DNA of 15,683 nt from JARRNO01 sp037384885 (lineage in GTDB: Bacteria; Acidobacteriota; UBA4820; DSQY01), in assembly GCA_037384885.1 (NCBI GenBank), contig JARRNO010000014.1, positions 1-15,683 of the forward strand, in the 5' to 3' direction. Positions within the stretch are counted from its first letter, which is position 1; each line of letters begins with the position of its first letter. Below the pieces are notes generated by a model. The model was given only the letters and a program-made list of their open reading frames with translations. It ran no database searches and was not told the DNA's origin. Shown here in pieces: positions 1-7,996 of the stretch. The position numbers were made by a program, and so were the translations under genes.

Positions 1-1258
1 TCACCGTCACGGATCCATAGCCCGATCCGAAGGCTTTGAGGACTCCCGAGGAAACGGGATATTTCCACACGCCCAAACGTTTTCCGTCCACCGCGTTGAT
101 CCGCCAGGCTTCGTGTTTCGACCGGACAAAACACCACAGGATGTGCCCCGACCCCGGCTCCCAGACGATGAAGTCGGCTCCGGCTGCCTCCGGCGGCAGC
201 CAGATGCCTCTTCCCCCTGACAAGCCCCGGATGTCGAGCGGCACGCTCCCCAGCAGATCCCGGGGCCCCACCGGCGCCAAGAGCATCCTGCTGCCGTCGG
301 GGCTCACCATGATTCTACGGTAACGCTTTGGCGCGGGAGGCGCCGATGTCCTGTTTCCTTCATTGGGATGTGGCGGCAGTTCATCTCCCGTGTGCAACGG
401 TACCCTGGTGCCGTCGAGCGTCAGCTTGAACACCCCTTCGGACGATGTGACGTAGAGCGCGGGAAGACGCGGATTCCAGGCCACGTCCCACGCGGCGCCT
501 GTGCACCCAAGAATTTTCCGCCCATCCAAGGCCGAGATGGAAAAACGATCTTCTGAGTTCAATGTTGCCACGAGTCTCCCGGTGGGATCGAACCTGGCAT
601 CCAAGCGCACCGTCCCGTCTCCTCCTCCCCGCGCATCAAGGGGGGGAGCAAGAACACGCGCGGCCCCTCCCGGATGCGGCAACGCCGTCAGTGAATCGTT
701 GCCGAGATAAAGGATCGCCCAGTCCTCCCCCGCCTCGCCGACGCCGCAGCGCCAAAGGGGCAGCAGAACCTTTCCGTCCGCCACCCAGTGCCTCGCCCTG
801 TCGAAGAGGTGTTTTCTCGCGCCCCGCAGGAGTCCCTGGGACGTGGAATACTCGTACCGGAAGGCGTCGGGAATCAACGGGACGGGGAGGCCCGTGCCGG
901 ATTCCAGAATCACGAAACCCGCAGACGCCGCCTCCTTCCGGTGGCTCACGATGCTCGCCGGCTCCGGGAGGTTGGCCCCCTGGTAAAGAATGGAGAGATA
1001 GGTATTCACGTCGCGCGTCGTTGCCCTATTCGTCAATTGAAGCACGTCATGCTCGGAGGTATCCAGGTACAGGAAACCCCGTTCAGGAACCCAGAGTCCT
1101 CCCTCGCTGACGAGTTCCGAACTGATTTTTCTGGAATGGGTTCGCGGCGAACAAGCGGCCGCCGCCAGGACCATGACGGCGCATGTGATGAACCGGAGGG
1201 CGGTTGAGGCAGGACGTCCTTTTCTCCCCAAGGCCCCCTTATGCGTCCGCTTCGCCAT
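1..1258 (-). CDS. Predicted lipoprotein with beta-propeller-like repeats (partial, C-terminus beyond window)
   Basis: The minus-strand frame is open from an ATG at 1258 to the window edge: 419 codons with no stop, so the C-terminus is missing. The N-terminus has a long basic region (KRTHK, GRKGR) and then a hydrophobic stretch ending in VLAAAAC, a type II signal peptide with the lipidated Cys at residue 36. An AAGGAG at 1264-1269 sits 5 bases upstream of the start. The rest contains several short segments typical of WD40/PQQ-like blades, such as RFDPTGRLVATLNS, AAWDVAWNPRLPALYV, YRRIMVSPDGSRMLLAP and FIVWEPGSGHILWCF. I infer an envelope-anchored beta-propeller, probably a binding or scaffold protein; no enzyme motif is visible. 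The gene diverges from pepT. The family is not recognised. Coding status is secure, because the frame is open throughout with a signal peptide and ribosome site; the function is not. Confidence 0.82.
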   Translation of the reverse strand, partial: MAKRTHKGALGRKGRPASTALRFITCAVMVLAAAACSPRTHSRKISSELVSEGGLWVPERGFLYLDTSEHDVLQLTNRATTRDVNTYLSILYQGANLPEPASIVSHRKEAASAGFVILESGTGLPVPLIPDAFRYEYSTSQGLLRGARKHLFDRARHWVADGKVLLPLWRCGVGEAGEDWAILYLGNDSLTALPHPGGAARVLAPPLDARGGGDGTVRLDARFDPTGRLVATLNSEDRFSISALDGRKILGCTGAAWDVAWNPRLPALYVTSSEGVFKLTLDGTRVPLHTGDELPPHPNEGNRTSAPPAPKRYRRIMVSPDGSRMLLAPVGPRDLLGSVPLDIRGLSGGRGIWLPPEAAGADFIVWEPGSGHILWCFVRSKHEAWRINAVDGKRLGVWKYPVSSGVLKAFGSGYGSVTV

Positions 1259-1263
1259 CACGT

Positions 1264-1269
1264 CTCCTT
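1264..1269 (-). promoter_or_regulatory. Ribosome binding site of the partial lipoprotein
   Basis: AAGGAG on the minus strand, 5 bases before the ATG at 1258. It fixes the start ahead of the signal peptide; the next Met (1174) would leave almost no signal sequence. Confidence 0.7.
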
Positions 1270-1321
1270 CACTGGGCAGTCATGTTATCACGCTGGATCG
1301 GAACGCCAAGACATTCTCTGG

Positions 1322-1330
1322 TGCTATAAT
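1322..1330 (+). promoter_or_regulatory. Extended -10 promoter candidate for pepT
   Basis: The sequence TGCTATAAT is a perfect TATAAT (1325-1330) preceded by TGn, the extended -10 form that can work without a good -35. No -35 match lies 16-18 bases upstream. Transcription would begin near 1337, leaving a leader of about 38 bases before pepT. It overlaps a candidate promoter for the divergent lipoprotein gene. Confidence 0.55.
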
Positions 1331-1352
1331 TTCCTTTGAAGAACGGTTTCAA
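1323..1352 (-). promoter_or_regulatory. Candidate promoter of the divergent lipoprotein gene
   Basis: On the minus strand TTGAAA (1347-1352, five of six consensus bases) is followed after 18 bases by TATAGC (1323-1328, four of six). It shares bases 1323-1328 with the pepT -10, so the two polymerases could not bind at once. Consensus matching only. Confidence 0.35.
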
Positions 1353-1375
1353 CAGCCATAAAAAAGGGGGACACC

Positions 1376-2677
1376 ATGGAAGCACATTCTAGTTCTGATG
1401 GGAATTTCGCGCTGACTTCCGAGGAGGAACAGGCGTTGCTGGACCGCTTTCTCAAGTACGTTAAGATCAACACCCGCTCCGACGAAAACTCCACAACCAT
1501 TCCCTCCACCGAAAGACAATGGGACCTTCTCGACCTCCTCCGGGACGAACTGAGGGAAATGGGGATGCAGGACGTGGAAGTCGACGAACAGTACGCCTAC
1601 CTCTACGCCTCTCTCCCTGCGAACGGGGAGGGCGGCGGCCGGGCGCCGGTCATCGGGTTCCTGGCGCACGTGGACACCTATCCCGGCACTCCGGCCGATA
1701 ACGTGAAGCCTCAGGTGATCCGGTCTTACGACGGCGGGGACATCCCGCTCCCCGGCAACTCCAACCTCGTAATCCGCGTGGAGGAAACCCCCGAATTGAA
1801 GGACCTGGAAGGTCATACGATCGTCACCACCGACGGCACGACCCTCCTGGGGGCCGACGACAAGGCGGGAATCGCCATCATCATGACCATGCTCGAGTGG
1901 TACTTGAAGCACCCGGAGGTTCCACACGGCAAAATCCGCATCGCCTTTACGCCGGACGAAGAAATTGGCACGGGAAGCCAGCACTTTGATGTTCCCAGGT
2001 TCGGCGCCAAGGCCGCCTACACGGTGGACGGGTCCCACTTGGGGGAAATCGAGGCGGAAACATTCTGCGCCGACTCCGCCACCGTGACCGTTACCGGAGC
2101 GGACATCCACCCGGGACTCGCCAAGGGAAAGCTCAAAAACGCGCTGCGCGCCGCATCGGACCTCATCCTGCGTCTTCCCGGGAACCATTTGCCCGAGACC
2201 ACCGAGAAAAGGGAGTCTTATCTGCATCCCTATGTGATCAACGGCGAGGTGGGCGAAGTGACGGTCAAGTTCATTGTGCGGGCGTTCAGCGAGGAAGAAC
2301 TGGTCAAGCGCGAGGAGGACCTTAAGGGTGTCGCGGCTTCCACCATGGAGGCTTGGCCGGGCGTACAGGTCAAGGTTCATTTCGAAAAGAGCTATCGCAA
2401 CATGAAATATGTCCTCGAAAAGTACCCGAAAATCACCGACCTGGCCCGAGAGGCCATGCGTCTTTCCGGGATCGACCCCATCGACGGCTACGTGAGGGGA
2501 GGCACAGACGGATCGGTCCTGAGCTACATGGGGCTGCCGACGCCGAATCTCTTCGACGGAGCCTTGAACTACCACGGCTTCAAAGAGTGCATCAGTTTGC
2601 AGTGGATGGCCAAATCCTGCGAGACGGTCCGGCGGCTTGTGTGGCTATGGGGAAAGGAGACCGATGTGACCGGCTAG
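1376..2677 (+). CDS. pepT: Peptidase T, tripeptide aminopeptidase (M20B)
   Basis: Cytoplasmic di-zinc aminopeptidase that removes the N-terminal residue of tripeptides, the last stage of peptide recycling. The 433-residue product carries every metal and catalytic position of the family with spacing like that of enteric PepT: His98 and Asp100 in HVDTYPG, Asp161 in LGADDKAG, the Glu195-Glu196 pair in TPDEEIGTG, Asp218 in TVDGS, and His400 in LNYHGFKE. The YVRGGTDGS motif (372-380) is also typical. The length is slightly above the usual 405-410 because of about 20 extra N-terminal residues. The start is supported by AAGGGGG ending 5 bases upstream, and an extended -10 lies about 50 bases upstream. 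It precedes aconitase by 191 bases, a gap with its own promoter candidate, so it is probably a separate transcript. Identification is firm from the motifs. Confidence 0.95.
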   Translation: MEAHSSSDGNFALTSEEEQALLDRFLKYVKINTRSDENSTTIPSTERQWDLLDLLRDELREMGMQDVEVDEQYAYLYASLPANGEGGGRAPVIGFLAHVDTYPGTPADNVKPQVIRSYDGGDIPLPGNSNLVIRVEETPELKDLEGHTIVTTDGTTLLGADDKAGIAIIMTMLEWYLKHPEVPHGKIRIAFTPDEEIGTGSQHFDVPRFGAKAAYTVDGSHLGEIEAETFCADSATVTVTGADIHPGLAKGKLKNALRAASDLILRLPGNHLPETTEKRESYLHPYVINGEVGEVTVKFIVRAFSEEELVKREEDLKGVAASTMEAWPGVQVKVHFEKSYRNMKYVLEKYPKITDLAREAMRLSGIDPIDGYVRGGTDGSVLSYMGLPTPNLFDGALNYHGFKECISLQWMAKSCETVRRLVWLWGKETDVTG

Positions 2678-2768
2678 GCCGGCTGGCGCTGCGGCCTCCG
2701 GACCGAAGAGCCCGCACTGGGATCGCCGTGGATGATTGCCGCGTGCTGAAGCGTTCATCCTCGAAAGA

Positions 2769-2797
2769 CTGGCATTTTCATGCGCCCGCATTATATT
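2769..2797 (+). promoter_or_regulatory. Candidate sigma70 promoter for aconitase operon
   Basis: CTGGCA (2769-2774) and TATATT (2792-2797) are separated by the optimal 17 bases, in the gap between pepT and the aconitase gene. Each box matches the consensus at four to five positions. Transcription would start near 2804, giving a leader of about 65 bases. Inferred from consensus only. Confidence 0.4.
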
Positions 2798-2856
2798 CAT
2801 GCCTCCGGGGAGGATCTTCGTCACGCGCGAAACCGATGAAAATTCAATTCATTCAC

Positions 2857-2862
2857 AGGAGA
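2857..2862 (+). promoter_or_regulatory. Ribosome binding site deciding the aconitase start
   Basis: AGGAGA, 6 bases before the ATG at 2869. An in-frame ATG at 2836 lacks such a site, so 2869 is preferred. Confidence 0.7.
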
Positions 2863-2868
2863 AAGCGA

Positions 2869-5139
2869 ATGCCGACCATTGAATCGACACCCGAGTTCGT
2901 TGAAGCAGCCTACCGGAAGATCACAGAGAGGCTTGAAAAGGTTAAGCATCGCCTGAACCGCCCGTTGACCTATGCCGAGAAGATTATCTTCGGACATCTG
3001 GACGATCCCGGGAAGGCGGAACTCGAACCGGGCAAGAGCTACATTCAGCTCAGGCCGGATAGGATCGCCATGCAGGACGCCACGGCCCAGATGGCCATTC
3101 TTCAGTTCATGCAATCCGGAAAAGACCAAGTGGCGGTTCCGACAACTGTCCACTGCGACCATTTGATCCAGGCCTATCAGGGCGCCGGTCCCGACCTCAA
3201 CCACGCCAAATCCGAGAACAAGGAAGTTTACGATTTCCTATCAAGCTCCGCAGGCAAGTACGGCATGGGGTTCTGGAAACCCGGCGCGGGAATTATTCAC
3301 CAGGTCGTCCTGGAAAACTATGCCTTCCCCGCGGGCATGATGATTGGGACGGACAGCCACACGCCCAACGCCGGCGGGTTGGGAATGTTCGCCTCCGGCG
3401 TGGGAGGAGCCGACGCCGTGGATGTCATGGCCGGCATCCCGTGGGAAGTCCTTCTTCCAAAAGTTGTCGGAGTGCGCCTCACCGGGGCTCCCAGCGGGTG
3501 GACCTCGCCGAAGGACGTGATTCTTAAGCTTCTCGGCATTCTCACGGTAAAAGGGGGAACCAACCGCGTCATCGAGTATTTTGGGCCGGGAGTCTCCGCC
3601 ATTTCCGCCACGGGAAAGGGCACCATCACAAACATGGGAGCCGAACTGGGCGCCACCACTTCCATCTTTCCTTATGACGAACGCATGGACGCCTACCTGC
3701 GCGCCACGGAACGAGAGGATCTTGCAGACCTTGCCAAGGCGAACCCCCAGCTCATGGGAGCCGATCCCGAAGTAGAAGCCTCCCCCGAGAAGTTTTTCGA
3801 CCAAGTGGTGGAAATCGACCTGTCCACGCTGGAACCTCATGTGGTGGGTCCTCACAGCCCCGATCTGGCTCGCACGGTGTCGGAACTTTCTGAAGCCGTT
3901 GAGAAGGAGGGGTATCCCGACAACCTCAAATACGCCCTGGTAGGGTCGTGCACGAACTCTTCTTACGAGGACATGGGGCGCGCGGCCCAGGTGGCGCGGC
4001 AGGCCGCGTCAAACGGCGTCAAGAAAACACCCATCCCGCTGATGGTCACGCCCGGAAGCGAACAAATCCGCGCTACCATCGAAAGGGACGGCCAGATGAA
4101 GGCCCTGGAGGGTATCGGCGCCACCGTCCTGGCCAACGCCTGCGGTCCGTGCATCGGCCAATGGAAGCGCGACGACATCAAGCAAGGAGACACCAACTCA
4201 ATCATTTCGTCCTTCAACCGCAACTTTCCCCGCCGCAACGACGGAAATCCGGCGACCATGACTTTCCTTACAAGCCCGGAAATCGTCGTCGCATACGCAC
4301 TTGGAGGCAGGTTGTCCTTCATCCCTCTGAAGGATGAAGTCCAAACGGGAGACGGGAAAAGCTTCGTCCTGGATCCGCCCGATCCGGCGCCGGATCTTCC
4401 AGAAAAGGGCTTTGTCCGGGACTTTGCGGGCTACCAGCCGCCGGCGGACGATCCCGCCTCAGTGGAAGTGATCGTGAAGCCCGACAGCGAGCGCCTGCAG
4501 CTTCTGACGCCGTTTTCGCCCTGGGATGGAAAGGATTTCATCGAGCTCCCCCTGCTCCTCAAGGCTCGGGGAAAGTGCACAACCGACCACAGATCCCCCG
4601 CCGGCCCGTGGCTGCGCTTCCGGGGACACCTGGACAGGATCAGCGACAACATGTTTACGGGCGCCGTAAACGCGTTTACAGGTGAGTCCGGGAAGGGATT
4701 GAACCAACTGACCGGCGAGAAGGATTCCCCCTTCCCGGCGATTGCCCGCCACTACAAAAAGAGGGGGCTTCGGTGGGTCGCTGTTGGCGACGAAAATAAC
4801 GGCGAAGTCTCCAGCCGCGAACACGCCGCCATGTCTCCGAGATTCCTTGGAGCCGCCGCGGTCATCGCGCGCAGCTTTGCCCGCATCCATGAATCGAACC
4901 TGAAAAAGCAGGGCATCCTCCCGCTGACCTTCGAGGATCCAGCGGATTATGACAAGGTCCGGGAAGGCGACAAGATCAGCATCCTCCAATTGGCCGGGAT
5001 CGCGCCGGGAAAGGGGGTAGACGTGAAGCTCCATCACGCCGACGGTTCGACCGATGGATTTTCCGCCTCCCACAGCTTGAATGCGGAACAGATCCGGTGG
5101 TTTAAGGCCGGAAGCGCCTTGAATGCTTTGGCTGAATAG
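2869..5139 (+). CDS. acn: Aconitate hydratase, mitochondrial-type
   Basis: Isomerises citrate to isocitrate through cis-aconitate in the TCA cycle. The 756-residue protein follows the mitochondrial-type aconitase order. TVHCDHL and GTDSHTPNAGGLG lie in the N-terminal substrate-binding part. The [4Fe-4S] ligands are Cys361 (GSCTNSSYED) and Cys425/Cys428 (NACGPCIGQW). They are followed by SFNRNFPRRNDG, the swivel-domain segment GDENNGEVSSREHAA, and ARSFARIHESNLKKQG with the catalytic Ser at residue 669. The GDENNGEV segment differs at two places from the GDENYGEG I remember in mitochondrial enzymes, a minor divergence. The start at 2869 is set by AGGAGA; the frame stays open further upstream, but that stretch overlaps pepT and reads as non-homologous sequence. 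A membrane-protein gene follows 10 bases after the stop and fumC after that, suggesting one operon. AcnA/IRP1-type and AcnB-type aconitases are longer and organised differently. Confidence 0.96.
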   Translation: MPTIESTPEFVEAAYRKITERLEKVKHRLNRPLTYAEKIIFGHLDDPGKAELEPGKSYIQLRPDRIAMQDATAQMAILQFMQSGKDQVAVPTTVHCDHLIQAYQGAGPDLNHAKSENKEVYDFLSSSAGKYGMGFWKPGAGIIHQVVLENYAFPAGMMIGTDSHTPNAGGLGMFASGVGGADAVDVMAGIPWEVLLPKVVGVRLTGAPSGWTSPKDVILKLLGILTVKGGTNRVIEYFGPGVSAISATGKGTITNMGAELGATTSIFPYDERMDAYLRATEREDLADLAKANPQLMGADPEVEASPEKFFDQVVEIDLSTLEPHVVGPHSPDLARTVSELSEAVEKEGYPDNLKYALVGSCTNSSYEDMGRAAQVARQAASNGVKKTPIPLMVTPGSEQIRATIERDGQMKALEGIGATVLANACGPCIGQWKRDDIKQGDTNSIISSFNRNFPRRNDGNPATMTFLTSPEIVVAYALGGRLSFIPLKDEVQTGDGKSFVLDPPDPAPDLPEKGFVRDFAGYQPPADDPASVEVIVKPDSERLQLLTPFSPWDGKDFIELPLLLKARGKCTTDHRSPAGPWLRFRGHLDRISDNMFTGAVNAFTGESGKGLNQLTGEKDSPFPAIARHYKKRGLRWVAVGDENNGEVSSREHAAMSPRFLGAAAVIARSFARIHESNLKKQGILPLTFEDPADYDKVREGDKISILQLAGIAPGKGVDVKLHHADGSTDGFSASHSLNAEQIRWFKAGSALNALAE

Positions 5140-5149
5140 GGAGTGACAC

Positions 5150-5659
5150 ATGGAACCGACCAAAGAGGCCTGCGCCGGTCTGGAAGGCGTCCCTGAAGAC
5201 GAGGCGGCGGCCGGGCTGGTCTACTTGTCCTTTATGGTCGGGCAGGTCATCGTGCCCGCTGTTCTTTATTATCTGTTCCGGAAACGGTCCCCTTTTCTGC
5301 GCTTTCATGTTCTGCAGTGCCTTTTTTCGCAGGTTCTGCTGGCGGGAGCGCTTGCGCTTTTCGCCATGGGAATGGGGGCGATGACGTTTTTGGGCGTGAT
5401 GGCTTCGGCGCTTCGTCATTTCGCCGGCCCGCCCACCTTCCTGCTTGTTTTTCCTTCTTTCTTCATTTTTCTGATGCTCTGGTGGCTCGCCGCCATCGCC
5501 CTGTGTCTTCTCGGGCTTTTCAACATTCTTTCGGGCCGGGATTTCAGGATACCTTTTCTTGGCAACTACCTTGCGCAAGAGATTTTCTCCGAATTCCCCC
5601 CTGAAAATCCGGGAACGCAATCCGGCAGTGAATCCGCTCTGGAGGCTTCACCGGCGTGA
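5150..5659 (+). CDS. Tic20/DUF4870-like small membrane protein
   Basis: A 169-residue integral membrane protein. Hydrophobic segments lie at about residues 22-43, 56-88 and 96-124, the middle one long enough to count as one or two helices. The SPFLRFHVLQ motif after the first helix, and a closing N-I-L-x-G-x-x-F-R-I-P-F-L-G motif, resemble the Tic20-like/DUF4870 family, whose proteins have a conserved R/KFH-x-x-Q after helix one and a terminal P-F-x-G. Function in bacteria is unknown. The acidic N-terminus and the Ser/Glu-rich tail are likely soluble. It starts 10 bases after the aconitase stop with GGGAG upstream, and fumC begins 33 bases after it, so all three are probably co-transcribed. 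Family assignment rests on motif recall, not a search. Confidence 0.78.
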   Translation: MEPTKEACAGLEGVPEDEAAAGLVYLSFMVGQVIVPAVLYYLFRKRSPFLRFHVLQCLFSQVLLAGALALFAMGMGAMTFLGVMASALRHFAGPPTFLLVFPSFFIFLMLWWLAAIALCLLGLFNILSGRDFRIPFLGNYLAQEIFSEFPPENPGTQSGSESALEASPA

Positions 5660-5681
5660 GCCGCCTGCCGTGTTGGAATTT

Positions 5682-5686
5682 AGGAG
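5682..5686 (+). promoter_or_regulatory. fumC ribosome binding site
   Basis: AGGAG with 6 bases to the ATG at 5693, in the 33-base gap after the membrane-protein gene. No promoter is needed if the genes are co-transcribed. Confidence 0.65.
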
Positions 5687-5692
5687 TCAACC

Positions 5693-7081
5693 ATGCCTGA
5701 CTATCGAATTGAATCGGATTCTCTAGGAAACGTGAACGTGCCCTCGGATATGCTTTACGGCGCTCAAACACAGCGAGCCCGGGACAACTTCCCAGTGAGC
5801 AGCATGCGTATCCCCCGACGCATGATCCGCGCTCTCGGTCTCCTCAAAAAGGCGGCCGCCCAGGTCAACCTTGAAAAGGGCAACCTCACGGATTCGGTCG
5901 CCAATGCGGTCATCCAGGCCGCGGGCGAAGTGGCGGACGGAGACCATGATCGCGAATTTGTGGTCGACATCTTCCAGACAGGTTCCGGCACGTCCTCGAA
6001 CATGAACACGAACGAGGTCATCGCCAACCGGGCCATTCAAATTCTCGGGGGGGAAGTGGGGTCGAAGAAGCCCGTTCATCCCAATGATCATGTGAACCGC
6101 GGGCAATCCTCCAACGACATCATCCCCACTGCCATCCACATCGCCGTCCTCGACGCCATTCAGAAAGACCTGCTTCCGAATCTTCGCGTTCTGGCGGACG
6201 CCCTTGAAGCAAAGGCCGTGGAATTTGACGGTATTGTCAAAGTCGGCCGGACGCACCTCCAGGACGCCGTCCCCATTCGCCTCGGACAGGAGTTCTCCGG
6301 TTTTGCGGCGCAAGCACGAAAGGCAGTCGGCCGGATAGAGGCCACCATGCCCAACCTTTCCGAACTCCCCCTGGGCGGCACGGCGGTGGGAACCGGCCTC
6401 AACGCGCCCGAAGGCTTTGCTCCGAGCGTGATCGCGGTTGTCGCCGGGGAAACCGGACTCCCCCTGAAGCAGAACCCAAACCTCTTCGAGGGTTTGGCGT
6501 CGCGTGACGCGCTCGTTGAAGCCAGCGGCGCTCTCCGCACCGTGGCCGTCAGCCTCATGAAAATCGCCGAAGATATCCGCTGGCTTGGCTCCGGTCCGCG
6601 CTGCGGCATCGCCGAACTGATCCTGCCCGATCTGCAGCCCGGCTCTTCCATCATGCCCGGCAAAGTGAACCCTGTCATGAGCGAAATGATGCTCCAGGTG
6701 GGCGCTCAGGTGCAGGGCAACGACCTGACCGTCTCCATTGGCGGACAAGGGGGGCACTTTGAGTTGAACACCATGATGCCAGTCATGGCCTACAACATCC
6801 TCCAGTCCATCCAAATTCTTGGAAACGCCGCCGGCGTCTTTGCGGACAAATGCGTGAAAGGCCTGAAGGCCAACGAAGCCCGCTGCAAGGAATTGGTGGA
6901 AAAGAGTCTGGCCTTGGTTACGGCCCTGGCTCCCGCGATCGGCTATGATCAGGCTGCCGCCATTTCCAAGGAAGCCTTCAAGACGGGCCGGACCATTCGC
7001 GATCTGTGTCTCGAGAAAAATATCCTCGCGGAAGCTGAGCTGGACAAGCTCCTGGATGCGAAAAAGATGACGGGGAAATAG
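5693..7081 (+). CDS. fumC: Fumarate hydratase class II
   Basis: Reversibly hydrates fumarate to malate in the TCA cycle; an iron-free homotetramer in the cytoplasm. The 462-residue product has the family landmarks: GSGTSSNMNTNEV near residue 100, HVNRGQSSND near 140, GRTHLQDA with the catalytic His188, and the superfamily signature GSSIMPGKVNP at 317-327, where Ser318 is the catalytic base. His188 and Ser318 fall at the same numbers as in Escherichia coli FumC. The related aspartase is similar, but the GTAVGTGLN and SGPRCG segments favour fumarase. The start is fixed by AGGAG. It is the last gene of the aconitase operon and is followed by a hairpin terminator. Aconitase and fumarase together make this a TCA-cycle cluster. 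Confidence 0.96.
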   Translation: MPDYRIESDSLGNVNVPSDMLYGAQTQRARDNFPVSSMRIPRRMIRALGLLKKAAAQVNLEKGNLTDSVANAVIQAAGEVADGDHDREFVVDIFQTGSGTSSNMNTNEVIANRAIQILGGEVGSKKPVHPNDHVNRGQSSNDIIPTAIHIAVLDAIQKDLLPNLRVLADALEAKAVEFDGIVKVGRTHLQDAVPIRLGQEFSGFAAQARKAVGRIEATMPNLSELPLGGTAVGTGLNAPEGFAPSVIAVVAGETGLPLKQNPNLFEGLASRDALVEASGALRTVAVSLMKIAEDIRWLGSGPRCGIAELILPDLQPGSSIMPGKVNPVMSEMMLQVGAQVQGNDLTVSIGGQGGHFELNTMMPVMAYNILQSIQILGNAAGVFADKCVKGLKANEARCKELVEKSLALVTALAPAIGYDQAAAISKEAFKTGRTIRDLCLEKNILAEAELDKLLDAKKMTGK

Positions 7082-7108
7082 CGCCCCTGAGACGACGGCC
7101 CATGGACG

Positions 7109-7145
7109 AAAAACGGGTGGCGGCCCAAAGCCGCCTCCCTTTCTT
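7109..7145. terminator. Bidirectional intrinsic terminator between fumC and SDR
   Basis: Arms gggtggcggc (7115-7124) and gccgcctccc (7130-7139) pair over ten positions with one mismatch around the loop ccaaa. On the plus strand TTTCTT follows (7140-7145), ending fumC. On the minus strand the run aaaaa at 7109-7113 becomes TTTTT just past the same hairpin, ending the convergent SDR gene. Strong by inspection. Confidence 0.78.
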
Positions 7146-7173
7146 GTGGTTTCACGTTTCTTCCCGGCTTCGC

Positions 7174-7923
7174 TCAGATCATCTGGATGCCGCCGCTGAC
7201 GGGCAGATACGCCCCCGAGACAAAGCGGGCCTCATCTGACGCCAGCATCAAGACGGCGCCGGCCACGTCTTCGGCCAGCCCGTTCCGCCTCAGCGGCGTC
7301 ATATGGGCGACGGCGTCTTTCCGGGCCTGGGGCTGGGCGGCCGTCGCGTCCGTCAAAGTCAGCCCGGGTGCAACGACGTTGACCCGGATTCCCTTTGGAC
7401 CCAGTTCGAGCGCGAGGGATTTCATCAGTCCATCCAGTCCGGATTTCGCGGTGCTGTGAGCGCAAAACCCCTCGCCGGGATGGCGGGAGAGGCCGCTCGA
7501 AATAGCGATGATGCAGCCGTCCCCCCTGCGGATCATACCTGGCGCAACCGCCCGGCAACAGTTGAACGACGCCTTGATTTCTCCCACCAGCTTGGCCTTG
7601 AAGGCGTCCCAGGGATAATCGAGAAAAGGCTTAACGGGGAATGTGATGGAAGCATTGGATACCAGCGTGTCCACGGGACCGTAGGCCTCTTCCAGGCGTT
7701 TGACCATGCTTTCGACCTGCGGCTGCTCCCTCACATCCCCCTTGAGGGCGACCGCCCGGCCATCCGCCTTCAGAATGTCTTCCACAACGGCCTCCGCCGC
7801 CTTTTCGCTTTGAAAATAGTTCACGCCGACCGAAGCGCCGTGCTTTGCAAGCAGCTTGGCGGTTGCGGCCCCAATGCCCCGGCTGGCGCCAGTCACCAGA
7901 ACCACTCTGTCCTTCATCAGCAT
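7174..7923 (-). CDS. Short-chain dehydrogenase/reductase with His in place of catalytic Tyr
   Basis: A classical-size SDR of 249 residues. The Rossmann glycine motif TGASRGIG is at 11-18, followed by a predicted beta-strand and NAS near residue 90. Catalytic Ser is at about 143 (ISSGLS) and Lys at 160. The catalytic Tyr position (normally YxxxK) is His156, in AHSTAK: one base away from Tyr. The helix-4 Asn is also replaced (GEIKASF). The C-terminal PxxI-type region and G-x-x-V-x-G end are normal. GIRVNVVAPG and LASDEARFVSG are typical of FabG-like reductases. I recall SDR relatives sharing AHGTAK, so the His may be a family trait rather than decay; reaction and substrate are unknown. The start at 7923 is chosen because AAGGGGGA lies 5 bases upstream and the product begins MLMKDRVVLVTGAS. 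It is convergent with fumC. Confidence 0.88.
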   Translation of the reverse strand: MLMKDRVVLVTGASRGIGAATAKLLAKHGASVGVNYFQSEKAAEAVVEDILKADGRAVALKGDVREQPQVESMVKRLEEAYGPVDTLVSNASITFPVKPFLDYPWDAFKAKLVGEIKASFNCCRAVAPGMIRRGDGCIIAISSGLSRHPGEGFCAHSTAKSGLDGLMKSLALELGPKGIRVNVVAPGLTLTDATAAQPQARKDAVAHMTPLRRNGLAEDVAGAVLMLASDEARFVSGAYLPVSGGIQMI

Positions 7924-7996
7924 GCTGTCCCCCTTTCTTCGAGTTGTCTCCGCTCCCTTTCCTTTAACTTTATAACGGCTGCAAACCTGTTGGGAC

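Noticed and set aside
1349..2575. Long open frame antisense to pepT
   Set aside because: pepT has all family metal ligands on the plus strand; the antisense reading shows no domain.
2678..2720. Hairpin after pepT as a terminator
   Set aside because: Only a five-base ggccg/cggcc stem, no T run.
2353..2868. N-terminal extension of aconitase reaching into pepT
   Set aside because: The frame is open, but the sequence overlaps pepT, is unlike any aconitase, and a good ribosome site sits at 2857-2862.
5723..6814. Long open frame antisense to fumC
   Set aside because: A consequence of GC-rich codon use in fumC; no recognisable product.
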